Assembly (NCBI GenBank): GCA_013215505.1
Contig: JABSQZ010000031.1
Span: 1 to 43,832, forward strand
Length of the DNA: 43,832 nucleotides
Source of the DNA: Oceanospirillaceae bacterium
Lineage (GTDB): Bacteria > Pseudomonadota > Gammaproteobacteria > Pseudomonadales > Balneatricaceae
Reading direction: 5' to 3'
Below the pieces are notes generated by a model. That model saw only the letters and a program-made list of their open reading frames with translations. It was not told where the DNA came from and did not search any database. The position numbers and the translations under genes were made by a program. Each line of letters begins with the position of its first letter. Within the stretch, counting starts at the first letter, position 1. Shown here in pieces: positions 1 to 8,332 of the stretch.

Positions 1-75
1 CTTCCAACTTCCAACTTCCAACTTCCAACTTCCAACTTCCAACTTCCAACTTCCAACTTCCAACTTCCAACTTCC
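1..75. repeat. CTTCCAA heptamer array 1 (cut by window edge)
   Basis: About 10.7 perfect head-to-tail copies of CTTCCAA run from the window edge to base 75, so the true length is unknown. The array ends 10 bases beyond the stop codon of the SBF-like transporter gene. The same heptamer recurs at three other intergenic sites in this window. Confidence 0.97.
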
Positions 76-85
76 GAGGTACGAG

Positions 86-1027
86 TTACAGTTGGTAATA
101 TCGCTTCAGTTTAGGCAGCAGCGCCGCATCGGCAAACAGCTGGAAAAAGTGGAACATTACACAAAATAGTACCGCATCACCTACCGGTTGGTCGAAACTG
201 GCGAGTATGCTCACCGCTACCGGCAAGGTTTTCTGCGAAGCTGTCAGGGCCATTGCCACTTGCGCTCCCGTGTCAATAGGGAGCATTTTAGCCGCCACCA
301 TTGCCATGAGCATCAGACCAAAGTGCAAGATGATGGTGGCCAGTACAATTTTACCCAGAGAGTTGATACTGATTTGGTACAGAATCTCGGCTGAGGCAGA
401 CAGCGATAACCAGACTGCAACTATCACCATAGTGGAGGGCAGGTAAGTAAGAAATGGGTGCTGTGGTGAAAATAACCCTAGCTTTTTAATCAGGTAGCCG
501 GCGATAAATGGGCAGAGTACTAACAGAATTAACTTCTGTAACAAAACTAGTGGGTCGATGCTGAAACTGATATTTTCGCTGGCGGTTATTTCTAACATAA
601 AGGGGATAGAGAAGACTCCGATAATGTTGATAATGACCGTCATCATCAGTGCCCAATTACCTCTGCCGCCCGCTAATTTGGTCATCACTATGCAAGTGGA
701 GAGCGTAGAAGGCACCGCTGATTTTACTAACAGGCCCAAGGTGAGTCCCAGCCCCAGCTGTAAGAAGTTGGCGGTAAGTAGCCCTAATAAAGGCGAAATA
801 ATCAGGCAAATAAACGTCGTTACTGCCAGTGCATAAACGAATGAGCGGTCTCTGGGCAGCTCCTTTAATTCAGTCTGGTAACCGTTGACAAAAAAGATCA
901 CCACCACACACAAGGGGATTACCCCAAGCTCTTTTAAAAATATACCAGGTTCGGGAATCAACAGTGAGACTAACAAACTAATGATGAGACCCGCAGGCAG
1001 AAAATACGTTTTCATGTTATCGCTCAC
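86..1027 (-). CDS. SBF-like (bile acid:sodium symporter type) membrane transporter
   Basis: A 313-residue, very hydrophobic protein with about nine or ten predicted membrane spans. The central stretch around residues 100-145, with KSAVPSTLSTCIVMTKLAGG followed by a long hydrophobic helix, resembles the SBF-like branch of the bile acid:sodium symporter superfamily. Members move organic anions with sodium across the inner membrane; the substrate here cannot be read from sequence. Either the GTG at 1027 or the ATG at 1015 (second Met) could be the start, and neither has a strong ribosome binding site. The gene stands alone, and its 3' end abuts the heptamer array at the window edge. Family call fairly sure, substrate unknown. 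Confidence 0.75.
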   Translation of the reverse strand: MSDNMKTYFLPAGLIISLLVSLLIPEPGIFLKELGVIPLCVVVIFFVNGYQTELKELPRDRSFVYALAVTTFICLIISPLLGLLTANFLQLGLGLTLGLLVKSAVPSTLSTCIVMTKLAGGRGNWALMMTVIINIIGVFSIPFMLEITASENISFSIDPLVLLQKLILLVLCPFIAGYLIKKLGLFSPQHPFLTYLPSTMVIVAVWLSLSASAEILYQISINSLGKIVLATIILHFGLMLMAMVAAKMLPIDTGAQVAMALTASQKTLPVAVSILASFDQPVGDAVLFCVMFHFFQLFADAALLPKLKRYYQL

Positions 1028-1113
1028 AGATTAAAGGCCCGTGAGTATAGCGAAAAATCAGCCGCGCAGGGAGGGTTAATAAATTGAATTTTAAGCGCGG
1101 GTGGGGAATTAGA

Positions 1114-1147
1114 ATCCAACACCAAGAAAGCGACCTCGGTGCTGGAT
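1114..1147. other. imperfect hairpin between cysK and the transporter gene
   Basis: ATCCAACACC (1114-1123) pairs with GGTGCTGGAT (1138-1147) with one mismatch. It lies downstream of cysK, beyond the heptamer array, and has no clear T-run. It could act as a terminator for cysK, but this is weak. Confidence 0.35.
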
Positions 1148-1186
1148 AGACTAATGGCTAAAGATCAAAGGAGAGCTAGAGGCTAT

Positions 1187-1244
1187 CTTCCAACTTCCAA
1201 CTTCCAACTTCCAACTTCCAACTTCCAACTTCCAACTTCCAACT
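1187..1244. repeat. CTTCCAA heptamer array 2
   Basis: Eight perfect copies of CTTCCAA plus two bases, ending 10 bases short of the cysK stop codon. Like array 1, it sits directly at a gene's 3' end. Confidence 0.97.
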
Positions 1245-1254
1245 ATATCTATGC

Positions 1255-2223
1255 CTATTGAACGCTCTCGTTTTCACTAAACAACCCGTCACAGAGAGCC
1301 GTCGACAAATAGCGCTCAGCTGAGTCAGGTAGTATAACCACGATAATCTTGTCTTTGTTTTCAGGTTGCTCTGCAACTCTCAATGCTGCGGCCACTGCAG
1401 CACCACATGAAATACCGGCTAAAATGCCCTCCTGGGTCATCAGCGCTTTGGCTGTTTCAATGGCTAATTCGTTGTCGACAGTTTCAACCTGGTCGATCAG
1501 TTCAAGGTCTAAGTTAGCGGGGATAAAACCAGCGCCAATGCCTTGGATCTTGTGCGGTGAAGGCTGTAGCTCTTCTCCCGCCAATGTCTGAGTGATGATG
1601 GGCGAGGCGCTGGGCTCAACTGCGACACTGGTAATTGCCTTGCCCTGAATGTTTTTAATATAGTCAGAAACACCGGTAATAGTGCCACCTGTGCCTACGC
1701 CGGCAACAAAGATATCGATCTGGCCATCCGTGTCGTTCCAGATTTCCGGGCCGGTAGTTTCTACATGGATAGCAGGGTTGGCCGGGTTTTGGAATTGTTG
1801 CAGCATTAAATGACTGTCGGGGTTTTCATCGACGATTTGCTGGGCTTTTTCAATCGCACCTTTCATACCTTTTGCAGGTTCAGTCAGTACGATATCGGCT
1901 CCGAGCATCTTCATCAATTTACGACGTTCTAAACTCATCGAAGCAGGCATGGTCAAGGTTAGCGAATAACCCCGTGAAGCAGCGACAAAAGCTAATGCTA
2001 CACCGGTGTTACCGCTAGTAGGTTCCACTAATGTCATGCCTTTAGTCAGTGTTCCCGCTTTCTCTGCAGCCCAAACCATACTGGCACCGATACGACATTT
2101 AATTGAGCCGGAGGGATTGCGCGATTCGATTTTGGCAAATATCTTGGCGTTAGGTGCTAAGTTTTTAAGCTGTACTAGGGGAGTGTTACCTATGGATTGC
2201 GAATTGTCAGTAAAGACGTTCAT
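1255..2223 (-). CDS. cysK: cysteine synthase A (O-acetylserine sulfhydrylase)
   Basis: Makes L-cysteine from O-acetylserine and sulfide in the cytoplasm using PLP. The 322-residue length matches E. coli CysK. Visible landmarks are the PLP lysine in [11 protein letters not shown] (Lys42), the substrate loop EPTSGNTG, the PLP-phosphate loop [10 protein letters not shown], and the C-terminal [16 protein letters not shown] and [12 protein letters not shown] blocks. These favour CysK over CysM. The start is an ATG preceded on the minus strand by AGGATCAGG. It is transcribed away from metH across a 430-base intergenic region, which pairs two sulfur amino acid genes back to back. No defect is seen. 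Confidence 0.96.
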   Translation of the reverse strand: MNVFTDNSQSIGNTPLVQLKNLAPNAKIFAKIESRNPSGSIKCRIGASMVWAAEKAGTLTKGMTLVEPTSGNTGVALAFVAASRGYSLTLTMPASMSLERRKLMKMLGADIVLTEPAKGMKGAIEKAQQIVDENPDSHLMLQQFQNPANPAIHVETTGPEIWNDTDGQIDIFVAGVGTGGTITGVSDYIKNIQGKAITSVAVEPSASPIITQTLAGEELQPSPHKIQGIGAGFIPANLDLELIDQVETVDNELAIETAKALMTQEGILAGISCGAAVAAALRVAEQPENKDKIIVVILPDSAERYLSTALCDGLFSENESVQ

Positions 2224-2532
2224 AGCCTGATCCTGTGACGATGGTGAATGATAGAGTATTGTCGCTAACGCACCTTGGTCAGCGATGCTGCAAACTACTG
2301 AGAATATGCCCGAGCGTTTCTCAATAATGCAGATCAGTTAAGGGCGCTATTCTAATCTCTGTCACAGAATAAAGATCAACTGTTTAGTTATATGGATATT
2401 CCTAATATTTTGATCTTTAAGGGATACTAATAGACAAAAAGTAGTTAATAGGGCGGGCGGTTGTCAGCTTTGGATATCCTTTGAAATCGATAAGCGGTGT
2501 TGAAACAGCAGCCCCTCCCAGCATCAATATTA

Positions 2533-2557
2533 TTCATGTTTACATGAAACAGCTTCA
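2533..2557 (+). promoter_or_regulatory. MetR-type operator upstream of metH
   Basis: TGAAACAGCTTCA at 2545-2557 is an exact match to the enterobacterial MetR consensus TGAA-N5-TTCA. It overlaps a perfect inverted repeat with 7-base arms, TTCATGT (2533-2539) and ACATGAA (2542-2548), so two half-site pairs are packed into 25 bases. A weak promoter-like pair, TTCAAA (2554-2559) with GATTAT (2577-2582) at 17 bases, would place the operator over the -35 region, as for an activator. MetR with homocysteine is known to activate metH in enterobacteria. The function here is inferred. Confidence 0.7.
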
Positions 2558-2582
2558 AAATGTCTTTCTAAAAATTAGATTA

Positions 2583-2623
2583 TACTTAACAGCTACCCAA
2601 GCCTGTAACAGCAGGCTTAAGTA
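2583..2623 (+). other. leader hairpin just upstream of metH
   Basis: CAGGCTTAAGTA (2612-2623) can pair with AAGCCTG (2599-2605) and, across an 11-base bulge, with TACTT further upstream. The stem ends about 20 bases before the Shine-Dalgarno, so it may modulate metH translation. There is no T-run to make it a clear terminator. Confidence 0.4.
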
Positions 2624-2653
2624 TTTCATTATTTTAGATTGCTAGGACTGCCT

Positions 2654-5600
2654 GTGAAATCGTTTGCCCATGTTGTAGATAAAACCCCAGAACTAAAAGC
2701 TATTCTCGATCAACGTATAATCTATCTCGACGGTGCAATGGGTACTATGATCCAAGCGCATAAGCTTGAGGAGGCCGATTACCGTGGCGAGCGCTTTAGT
2801 GATTGGCCCAGTGATGTTAAAGGCAATAACGATTTATTAGTCTTGACCCAGCCGCAGATCATTCAGGAAATCCACGAGCAGTTCTTAGCGGCCGGATCCG
2901 ATATCATTGAAACGAATACTTTCAATGCTACTGTGATTGCCATGGCCGATTACGACATGCAAGCGCTCAGCTATGAGATTAATAAAACCGCGGCGCAAAT
3001 CGCCCGAGTCGCTGCGGATAAATACTCGACTCCCGAGCATCCGCGCTATGTGGCCGGTGTGCTGGGCCCAACCAACCGCACCGGTTCTATCTCGCCGGAT
3101 GTTAATGATCCGGGCTTTCGCAACGTCACTTTTTATGAGTTGGTCGAAGCTTACACTGAGTCAGTGGATGCGCTGATTACCGGCGGCAGTGACATTATCT
3201 TAATCGAGACCATTTTTGATACCCTGAATGCCAAGGCGGCTATTTACGCTATCGAGAAATTTTTTGACGATCATCAATTCCGCCTGCCGGTAATTATTTC
3301 CGGCACTATTACCGATGCATCAGGGCGTACCTTATCCGGGCAAACCACAGAGGCCTTTTGGAACTCAGTACGCCACGCTAAACCTTTATTAGTCGGATTG
3401 AACTGTGCCTTAGGGCCAAAAGAGTTACGCCAGTACGTCGCAGAATTATCACGTGTCTCCGACACTTATGTCTCAGCTCACCCCAATGCGGGATTGCCAA
3501 ATGCCTTTGGTGAGTACGATGAAACAGATAGGCAGATGGCCGATGAAATGGGCGAGTGGGCGCAGTCTGGTTTCGTCAACATGATCGGTGGCTGCTGTGG
3601 TACCACACCTGCGCACATTGCGACTATTAAAGCGGCAGTCGAGCAACACCCGCCGCGACAGATTCCTCAGTTAGCCAAAGTCTGTCGTTTGTCGGGCCTG
3701 GAGCCGATGAATATTTCCGATGATTCACTGTTTATCAACGTCGGTGAGCGCACCAACGTGACCGGTTCGGCGCGTTTTAAAAGACTGATTAAAGAGCGCG
3801 ACTATGAAACCGCGCTGGAAGTGGCCCGTGAGCAAGTGGCTAACGGCGCGCAGATTATCGATATCAACATGGACGAGGGCATGCTGGATGCTAACTTCGC
3901 CATGGAGCGTTTTCTCAAGCTGATTGCCACTGAACCGGATATCTCCATAGTGCCCATCATGATCGATTCCTCAAAGTGGGAAGTGATAGAAATCGGCCTG
4001 CAGTGGATTCAGGGCAAAGGGGTAGTCAACTCGATCTCCCTTAAAGAGGGCCATGAGAGCTTCGTCGATAAAGCGAAAAAGATTCGCCGTTATGGCGCCG
4101 CTGTGATTGTAATGGCCTTTGATGAAGATGGTCAGGCAGATACTTACCAGCGCAAAATTGAAATCTGCGAGCGCTCTTATCGAGTGCTGGTGGATGAGGT
4201 GGGATTCCCACCTGAAGATATTATTTTTGATCCAAATATCTTTGCTATCGCCACCGGTATTGAAGAGCACGATAACTATGCAGTCGACTTTATTGAGGCA
4301 ACCGCCTGGATCACCAAAAACTTGCCCTATGCCAAAGTCTCTGGTGGTGTCTCTAACGTCTCCTTCTCCTTTCGCGGTAACAATCCAGTGCGCGAGGCGA
4401 TTCACTGCGTGTTCCTCTATCATGCGATAAAAAATGGTATGAGCATGGGCATAGTTAACGCCGGGCAGCTGGCGATCTACGATGACCTTCCCGACGAGTT
4501 GCGCGAATATGTCGAAGATATCGTCTTAAACCGTCGTGCAGACGGTACTGAACGGATGTTAGAGATCGCTGAAAAGTACCGTGGCGACGGTACTGTGGTG
4601 GAGGAAATACAGCAGGAGTGGCGCGGCTGGGAAGTGAATAAACGCTTGTCCCACTCCTTAGTTAAAGGCATTGCCGAATTTATTGATCAGGATGTTGAAG
4701 AGTGCCGACAGGCTTATGCCCGGCCGATAGAGGTAATTGAAGGGCCGTTGATGGATGGCATGGGCGTGGTTGGCGATCTATTTGGCTCGGGCAAGATGTT
4801 CCTACCGCAAGTGGTTAAATCCGCCCGGGTGATGAAAAAAGCGGTCGCCTATTTAATGCCTTTTATCGATGCATTAAAAGTAGCAGGTGAGAGCAGCAGC
4901 GCCGGTAAGATAGTGATGGCCACTGTCAAAGGTGACGTGCATGATATCGGCAAGAATATCGTTGGCGTGGTCTTGCAGTGTAACAACTACGAAATCATTG
5001 ACTTAGGGGTGATGGTTTCAGCGCAGAAAATTCTCGATGCCGCCCGTGAGCACAACGCCGACATGATAGGGCTCTCCGGTCTTATCACCCCCTCACTGGA
5101 TGAAATGGTCTATGTGGCCAGAGAAATGCAGCGTCAGGATTTCCATATTCCCTTGTTAATAGGCGGTGCTACTACTTCAAAAGCGCATACTGCAGTGAAA
5201 ATTGAGCAAGGTTATAAAAACGACCAGGTTATCTATGTCAGTAATGCCTCCCGCGCAGTGGGTGTCGTTGGCAACTTGTTATCCAAAGAGCGTAAGCCAG
5301 GCTTTGTGGCGGCGGCGCAACAGGAATACTCAGAGATCCGTGAACGCTTTGCCGCACGGGCCAACGATCAGCGACGTGTAACCATAGAAGCGGCCAGAGC
5401 CAATAAACAGCAGATTGACTGGAGTGACTATATCCCGCCGGTACCGAAAGTGCTGGGTGTGCAGGTTTTTAAAGATTTCGATATGCACCAGCTGATCGAA
5501 TACATCGACTGGAGCCCGTTCTTCCACACTTGGGAGTTAGCCGGGCGCTACCCGCGAATCCTCACCGATGAAGTCGTAGGTGTAGAGGCGACTAAATTGT

Positions 5601-6358
5601 TTGCCGATGCGCAACAGATGTTGGAGCGGATTATTGAGCAAAAGCTGTTTACTGCTCACGCAGTAGTGGGGCTTTTTCCAGCGTCTGCTATTGAAGATGA
5701 TATAGAGCTATACACTGATGATCAGCGCACTCAAGTGCTTTGTACATTAAATAACTTGCGTCAGCAAACCAGCAAAATAGCCGGTAAGGCGAACCATTGT
5801 CTGACCGATTATATCGCCCCTAAAGAGACCGGATTAAAAGACTATCTAGGGACTTTTGCCGTCACCACTGGATTTGGTGTCGATGAATTAGCGGCCGAGT
5901 ACGAAGCTGATTTTGATGATTACAACAGTATTATGGCCAAGGCGCTCGCCGACAGACTGGCAGAGGCTTTTGCCGAGATGATGCACGCCAAAGTGCGCCG
6001 TGAATACTGGGGTTACGCAACCGATGAGAAGCTGGATAACGAGAGTCTGATCAAAGAGAAATATCAGGGAATCCGGCCGGCTCCTGGCTATCCTGCCTGC
6101 CCGGATCATACTGAGAAAGGAAAAATTTGGGAGTTGTTAGACGTTGAGGAAAACATCGGCTTAATCATCACCGAATCTTTCGCAATGTATCCGGTAGCCG
6201 CGGTTAGTGGCTGGTATTACTCGCACCCTGATTCACAGTATTTTGGGGTGGCCAAGATCAGCGAAGACCAAGTTGACGAGTACGCCCAGCGCAAGGGCAT
6301 GAGCCAGAGCGAGATGGAGCGCTGGCTGTCACCCAACCTAGGCTACGAGCCAGAGTAA
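2654..6358 (+). CDS. metH: cobalamin-dependent methionine synthase
   Basis: Transfers a methyl group from methyltetrahydrofolate to homocysteine through B12 to make methionine. All four modules are present in order: homocysteine domain (about 20-330) with zinc cysteines in NCALGPKE and GGCCGT; pterin domain (about 350-620) starting at [15 protein letters not shown]; cobalamin domain with the ligand-histidine motif [12 protein letters not shown]; and C-terminal reactivation domain with RREYWGY and [14 protein letters not shown]. Length matches the roughly 1230 residues of E. coli MetH. I prefer the GTG at 2654, which has AGGA six bases upstream and gives an N-terminus like MetH relatives, over the in-frame TTG at 2639. 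MetR operator upstream; strong hairpin after the stop. Confidence 0.97.
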   Translation: MKSFAHVVDKTPELKAILDQRIIYLDGAMGTMIQAHKLEEADYRGERFSDWPSDVKGNNDLLVLTQPQIIQEIHEQFLAAGSDIIETNTFNATVIAMADYDMQALSYEINKTAAQIARVAADKYSTPEHPRYVAGVLGPTNRTGSISPDVNDPGFRNVTFYELVEAYTESVDALITGGSDIILIETIFDTLNAKAAIYAIEKFFDDHQFRLPVIISGTITDASGRTLSGQTTEAFWNSVRHAKPLLVGLNCALGPKELRQYVAELSRVSDTYVSAHPNAGLPNAFGEYDETDRQMADEMGEWAQSGFVNMIGGCCGTTPAHIATIKAAVEQHPPRQIPQLAKVCRLSGLEPMNISDDSLFINVGERTNVTGSARFKRLIKERDYETALEVAREQVANGAQIIDINMDEGMLDANFAMERFLKLIATEPDISIVPIMIDSSKWEVIEIGLQWIQGKGVVNSISLKEGHESFVDKAKKIRRYGAAVIVMAFDEDGQADTYQRKIEICERSYRVLVDEVGFPPEDIIFDPNIFAIATGIEEHDNYAVDFIEATAWITKNLPYAKVSGGVSNVSFSFRGNNPVREAIHCVFLYHAIKNGMSMGIVNAGQLAIYDDLPDELREYVEDIVLNRRADGTERMLEIAEKYRGDGTVVEEIQQEWRGWEVNKRLSHSLVKGIAEFIDQDVEECRQAYARPIEVIEGPLMDGMGVVGDLFGSGKMFLPQVVKSARVMKKAVAYLMPFIDALKVAGESSSAGKIVMATVKGDVHDIGKNIVGVVLQCNNYEIIDLGVMVSAQKILDAAREHNADMIGLSGLITPSLDEMVYVAREMQRQDFHIPLLIGGATTSKAHTAVKIEQGYKNDQVIYVSNASRAVGVVGNLLSKERKPGFVAAAQQEYSEIRERFAARANDQRRVTIEAARANKQQIDWSDYIPPVPKVLGVQVFKDFDMHQLIEYIDWSPFFHTWELAGRYPRILTDEVVGVEATKLFADAQQMLERIIEQKLFTAHAVVGLFPASAIEDDIELYTDDQRTQVLCTLNNLRQQTSKIAGKANHCLTDYIAPKETGLKDYLGTFAVTTGFGVDELAAEYEADFDDYNSIMAKALADRLAEAFAEMMHAKVRREYWGYATDEKLDNESLIKEKYQGIRPAPGYPACPDHTEKGKIWELLDVEENIGLIITESFAMYPVAAVSGWYYSHPDSQYFGVAKISEDQVDEYAQRKGMSQSEMERWLSPNLGYEPE

Positions 6359-6369
6359 AGCTAAAATGG

Positions 6370-6398
6370 CTGTCGGGGGGCGTTGATCCCCCCGACAG
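6370..6398 (+). terminator. strong GC hairpin after metH
   Basis: Perfect 11-bp stem CTGTCGGGGGG / CCCCCCGACAG with a seven-base loop, 11 bases after the metH stop. There is no T-run, but the stem is strong enough to protect or terminate transcripts in the convergent metH / aminotransferase gap. Confidence 0.7.
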
Positions 6399-6483
6399 TA
6401 TATTCGCTATTGACGCCTGCTATTCTAATCGCTAAGCCTGAATTTTTGCTCTTCTATAATCGGCTTACACCGGTAATGTCGCT

Positions 6484-7671
6484 TTAGCTTTTGGCAGTAA
6501 CTAAAGATCCCAGTATAGCTGCCAGGGTCTTCAGCATCTCAGATATCTCCTGTTCGCTGACATTCAGGGCTGGCATAAAACGCAAGGTATGCGGCCTGGG
6601 TGCATTCAGTAATAGCTGTTTTTGCAGTGCCTGACGGACAATATCAGTTGCATCCAGCGAGCCTGTTTCTAATGCTAACAGCAGGCCACTGCCGCGAACC
6701 TCTCCTAAATTGAAAGACGTCGATAATTGCATCAACCCCTCTCTTAAGTAATCACTTAAGTGTTGAACCTGCGCTAAAAATTCTGCATCTGCCACCGTAT
6801 CCAGAACCGCTTGCCCAGCGGCACTCACCAGCGGATTACCGTTGAAAGTGCCACCTTGATCGCCGTGGGCAAAGCAGCAAAATTTATCTTTAGCCAGTAG
6901 CGCCGCTAAGGGTAATCCTCCTGCAATTCCCTTGCCCAGTGTTAAAATGTCCGGCTCTATGGCGTACTGTTGGTAGGCAAACAAACTGCCGGTTCGTCCT
7001 ATACCGGTTTGAATCTCGTCCAGGATCAGTAAAAGATCATATTGATCACACAACTGGCGGACGCCTGCGATAAACTCAAGTTGTGCCGGGATTACCCCCG
7101 CTTCGCCTTGTATCGGCTCCAGCATGATGGCTACTGTCATTGGGTCAATGGCTTGTTGCAGTGCCGATAAGTCGTTAAACGGTACTTTAGTAAAGCCTGA
7201 CACTTTAGGCTCGAACAAGGGCTCAAACTGCGCCTTAGCAGAAGCTGACATAGTGGCCAATGTGCGGCCGTGAAAGGCGTTGTTGAAAGTAATGATCTTA
7301 TTGGCGCCTCCTTTATGTAACTGTCCCCATTTTCGTGCCAGCTTGATCGCGCCTTCATTCGCCTCTGCGCCGCTATTAGCAAAAAACACTTGATGCAAAC
7401 AACTGTGTCGCACCAAACTATCAGCCAGATTCAGCATCACGTTGTTGTAAAAAGCCGGACTGGCATTGATTAGCGTATTGACTTGTTTTGACACAGCTTG
7501 GGTAACCTGGGTGGGGCAGTGGCCCAGACAATTAACTGCCCAGCCCTGAATGAAATCCAGGTATTTTCGATCCTGATCATCAACCAGCCAGCCTCCCCGG
7601 CCACTGACAAAAACAATATCAGGGCGAGCTGCGATCTGCATTACACTTGAATAGGGATTGGGTTTGTTCAT
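6484..7671 (-). CDS. argD: class III aminotransferase of the acetylornithine aminotransferase (ArgD) type
   Basis: PLP enzyme of 395 residues, close to the usual ArgD/AstC length. Landmarks are the PLP-phosphate site FFANSGAEANEGAIKLARKW (95-114), the aspartate pair in LLILDEIQTGIGRTG (Asp218), the Schiff-base lysine in LTLGKGIAGGLP (Lys247), and GGTFNGNPLVSAA. ArgD makes N-acetylornithine from the semialdehyde in arginine synthesis, but this subfamily also includes succinylornithine and other omega-amino acid transaminases, so the exact substrate is inferred. The arginine-rich leader and attenuator directly upstream support an arginine role. The start ATG is preceded by AAGGAG on the minus strand. 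The gene is convergent with metH and stands alone. Confidence 0.82.
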   Translation of the reverse strand: MNKPNPYSSVMQIAARPDIVFVSGRGGWLVDDQDRKYLDFIQGWAVNCLGHCPTQVTQAVSKQVNTLINASPAFYNNVMLNLADSLVRHSCLHQVFFANSGAEANEGAIKLARKWGQLHKGGANKIITFNNAFHGRTLATMSASAKAQFEPLFEPKVSGFTKVPFNDLSALQQAIDPMTVAIMLEPIQGEAGVIPAQLEFIAGVRQLCDQYDLLLILDEIQTGIGRTGSLFAYQQYAIEPDILTLGKGIAGGLPLAALLAKDKFCCFAHGDQGGTFNGNPLVSAAGQAVLDTVADAEFLAQVQHLSDYLREGLMQLSTSFNLGEVRGSGLLLALETGSLDATDIVRQALQKQLLLNAPRPHTLRFMPALNVSEQEISEMLKTLAAILGSLVTAKS

Positions 7672-7687
7672 TTATAGGCTCCTTAAA

Positions 7688-7720
7688 ACAAAAAAAAACC
7701 ACAAGTTTGCACCTGTGGTT
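7688..7720 (-). terminator. intrinsic terminator (attenuator) in the argD leader
   Basis: Read on the minus strand, AACCACAGGT pairs with ACTTGTGGTT (ten pairs, one G-U) around a GCAA tetraloop, followed at once by a run of nine T. It lies inside the argD leader, a few bases before the Shine-Dalgarno, so it must be read through for argD to be expressed. With the upstream leader peptide this has the layout of a transcription attenuator. Confidence 0.88.
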
Positions 7721-7784
7721 TCTTCGATGGTATGACTGAATTTATTTAGTCTTTTACCCTCTCACCGAACAGACACAGGTAAAC
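7705..7784 (-). promoter_or_regulatory. predicted antiterminator pairing in the argD leader
   Basis: On the minus-strand transcript GUUUACCUGUG (7784-7774), which lies within the leader peptide codons just after the arginine run, can pair with CACAGGUGCAAAC (7717-7705). That gives 11 pairs with a two-base bulge. The second segment is the left arm and loop of the terminator hairpin, so the two structures exclude each other. A ribosome waiting at the arginine codons would leave the first segment free and favour the antiterminator. Seen by eye, not folded by program. Confidence 0.65.
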
Positions 7785-7849
7785 TGCTCGCGGCGACGTC
7801 GCAAGAAATTAGTAGTGAGTTGATTTGTCAGTGGGGCAATATTTAACAT
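7754..7849 (-). CDS. putative arginine-rich leader peptide of the argD attenuator
   Basis: A 31-residue frame starting at ATG 7849 contains four consecutive arginine codons (CGA CGT CGC CGC, 7801-7790), then EQFT, a CVC motif, and another arginine two residues before the stop at 7754. The stop lies 34 bases before the terminator stem. The layout is that of amino acid leader peptides such as those of his, trp and ilv operons, with arginine (or possibly cysteine) as the sensed amino acid. Weak point: no clear Shine-Dalgarno precedes the ATG, and the in-frame TTG at 7804 just before the arginines is an alternative start. I do not recognise this peptide from a known family. Confidence 0.6.
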   Translation of the reverse strand: MLNIAPLTNQLTTNFLRRRREQFTCVCSVRG

Positions 7850-8332
7850 GGGTAGCAGTGTCGCAGTAAAATTGCGGCCAGGTCAAGAGCATTAGCAAAA
7901 TCTATTTTATAACAATAGATTAAACTCAGCTTTGAGCCAGGGCTAGGGTCCGCAGAGAAGATATTGGACTTATGCGGATATTCCCTAAGCTGCAGCTAGA
8001 TTTTTAGCAGCAGAAGCTAGTTGGCACGCTATATTTCAAAACTTATAGTCTTGTTGACTATTTACCCAGATTAAGAACAGGGTAAACTATTCAAACGCAT
8101 ACACCTTAAGTATTAAGTAGGCGCGTGAATACAGATAGCCGGATGAATCGGCAATATCTTTGCAGGCTGTTGTGTATTAGTCGCTAGTAATTAGATAATA
8201 TTCACTGCTGGTTCATTGAAAAGATCATAAACTCAGCGTATAAATAAGAATATCTGTCGATAAATCAATTGATTCAGGGATAATTTGTTCCTCAATGACA
8301 GTATCGAACTCCTTTAGTTTTAGGTCGCTATT
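7850..8332. other. divergent intergenic region between the argD leader and the MCP gene
   Basis: Non-coding. On the minus strand a TTGACC hexamer lies about 30 bases before the leader ATG and may be part of the argD promoter, but no convincing -10 box follows. Nothing else recognisable is seen up to the MCP start. Confidence 0.5.

Larger units (their letters stand above)
2224..2653. other. divergent regulatory region between cysK and metH
   Basis: A 430-base non-coding stretch carrying the promoters of both genes. Its right half holds a MetR-type operator and a hairpin just before metH (listed separately). No cobalamin riboswitch B12 box or MetJ-type AGACGTCT box was seen. Confidence 0.7.

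Noticed and set aside
1-75. CTTCCAA arrays as CRISPR
   Set aside because: The units are 7 bases, contiguous and without spacers, and no cas gene is present.
1176-1376. Peptides rich in GSWKLEV read from the heptamer arrays
   Set aside because: Seven-base units translated in three frames give such repeats automatically; no start site or domain supports a protein.
2224-2653. Cobalamin riboswitch before metH
   Set aside because: No B12-box-like segment or suitable paired regions were found; the control signals seen fit MetR instead.
8228-8263. Sigma28 (FliA) promoter for the MCP gene
   Set aside because: GTCGATAA resembles the -10 box and TAAACT the -35, but the spacing is about nine bases too long.
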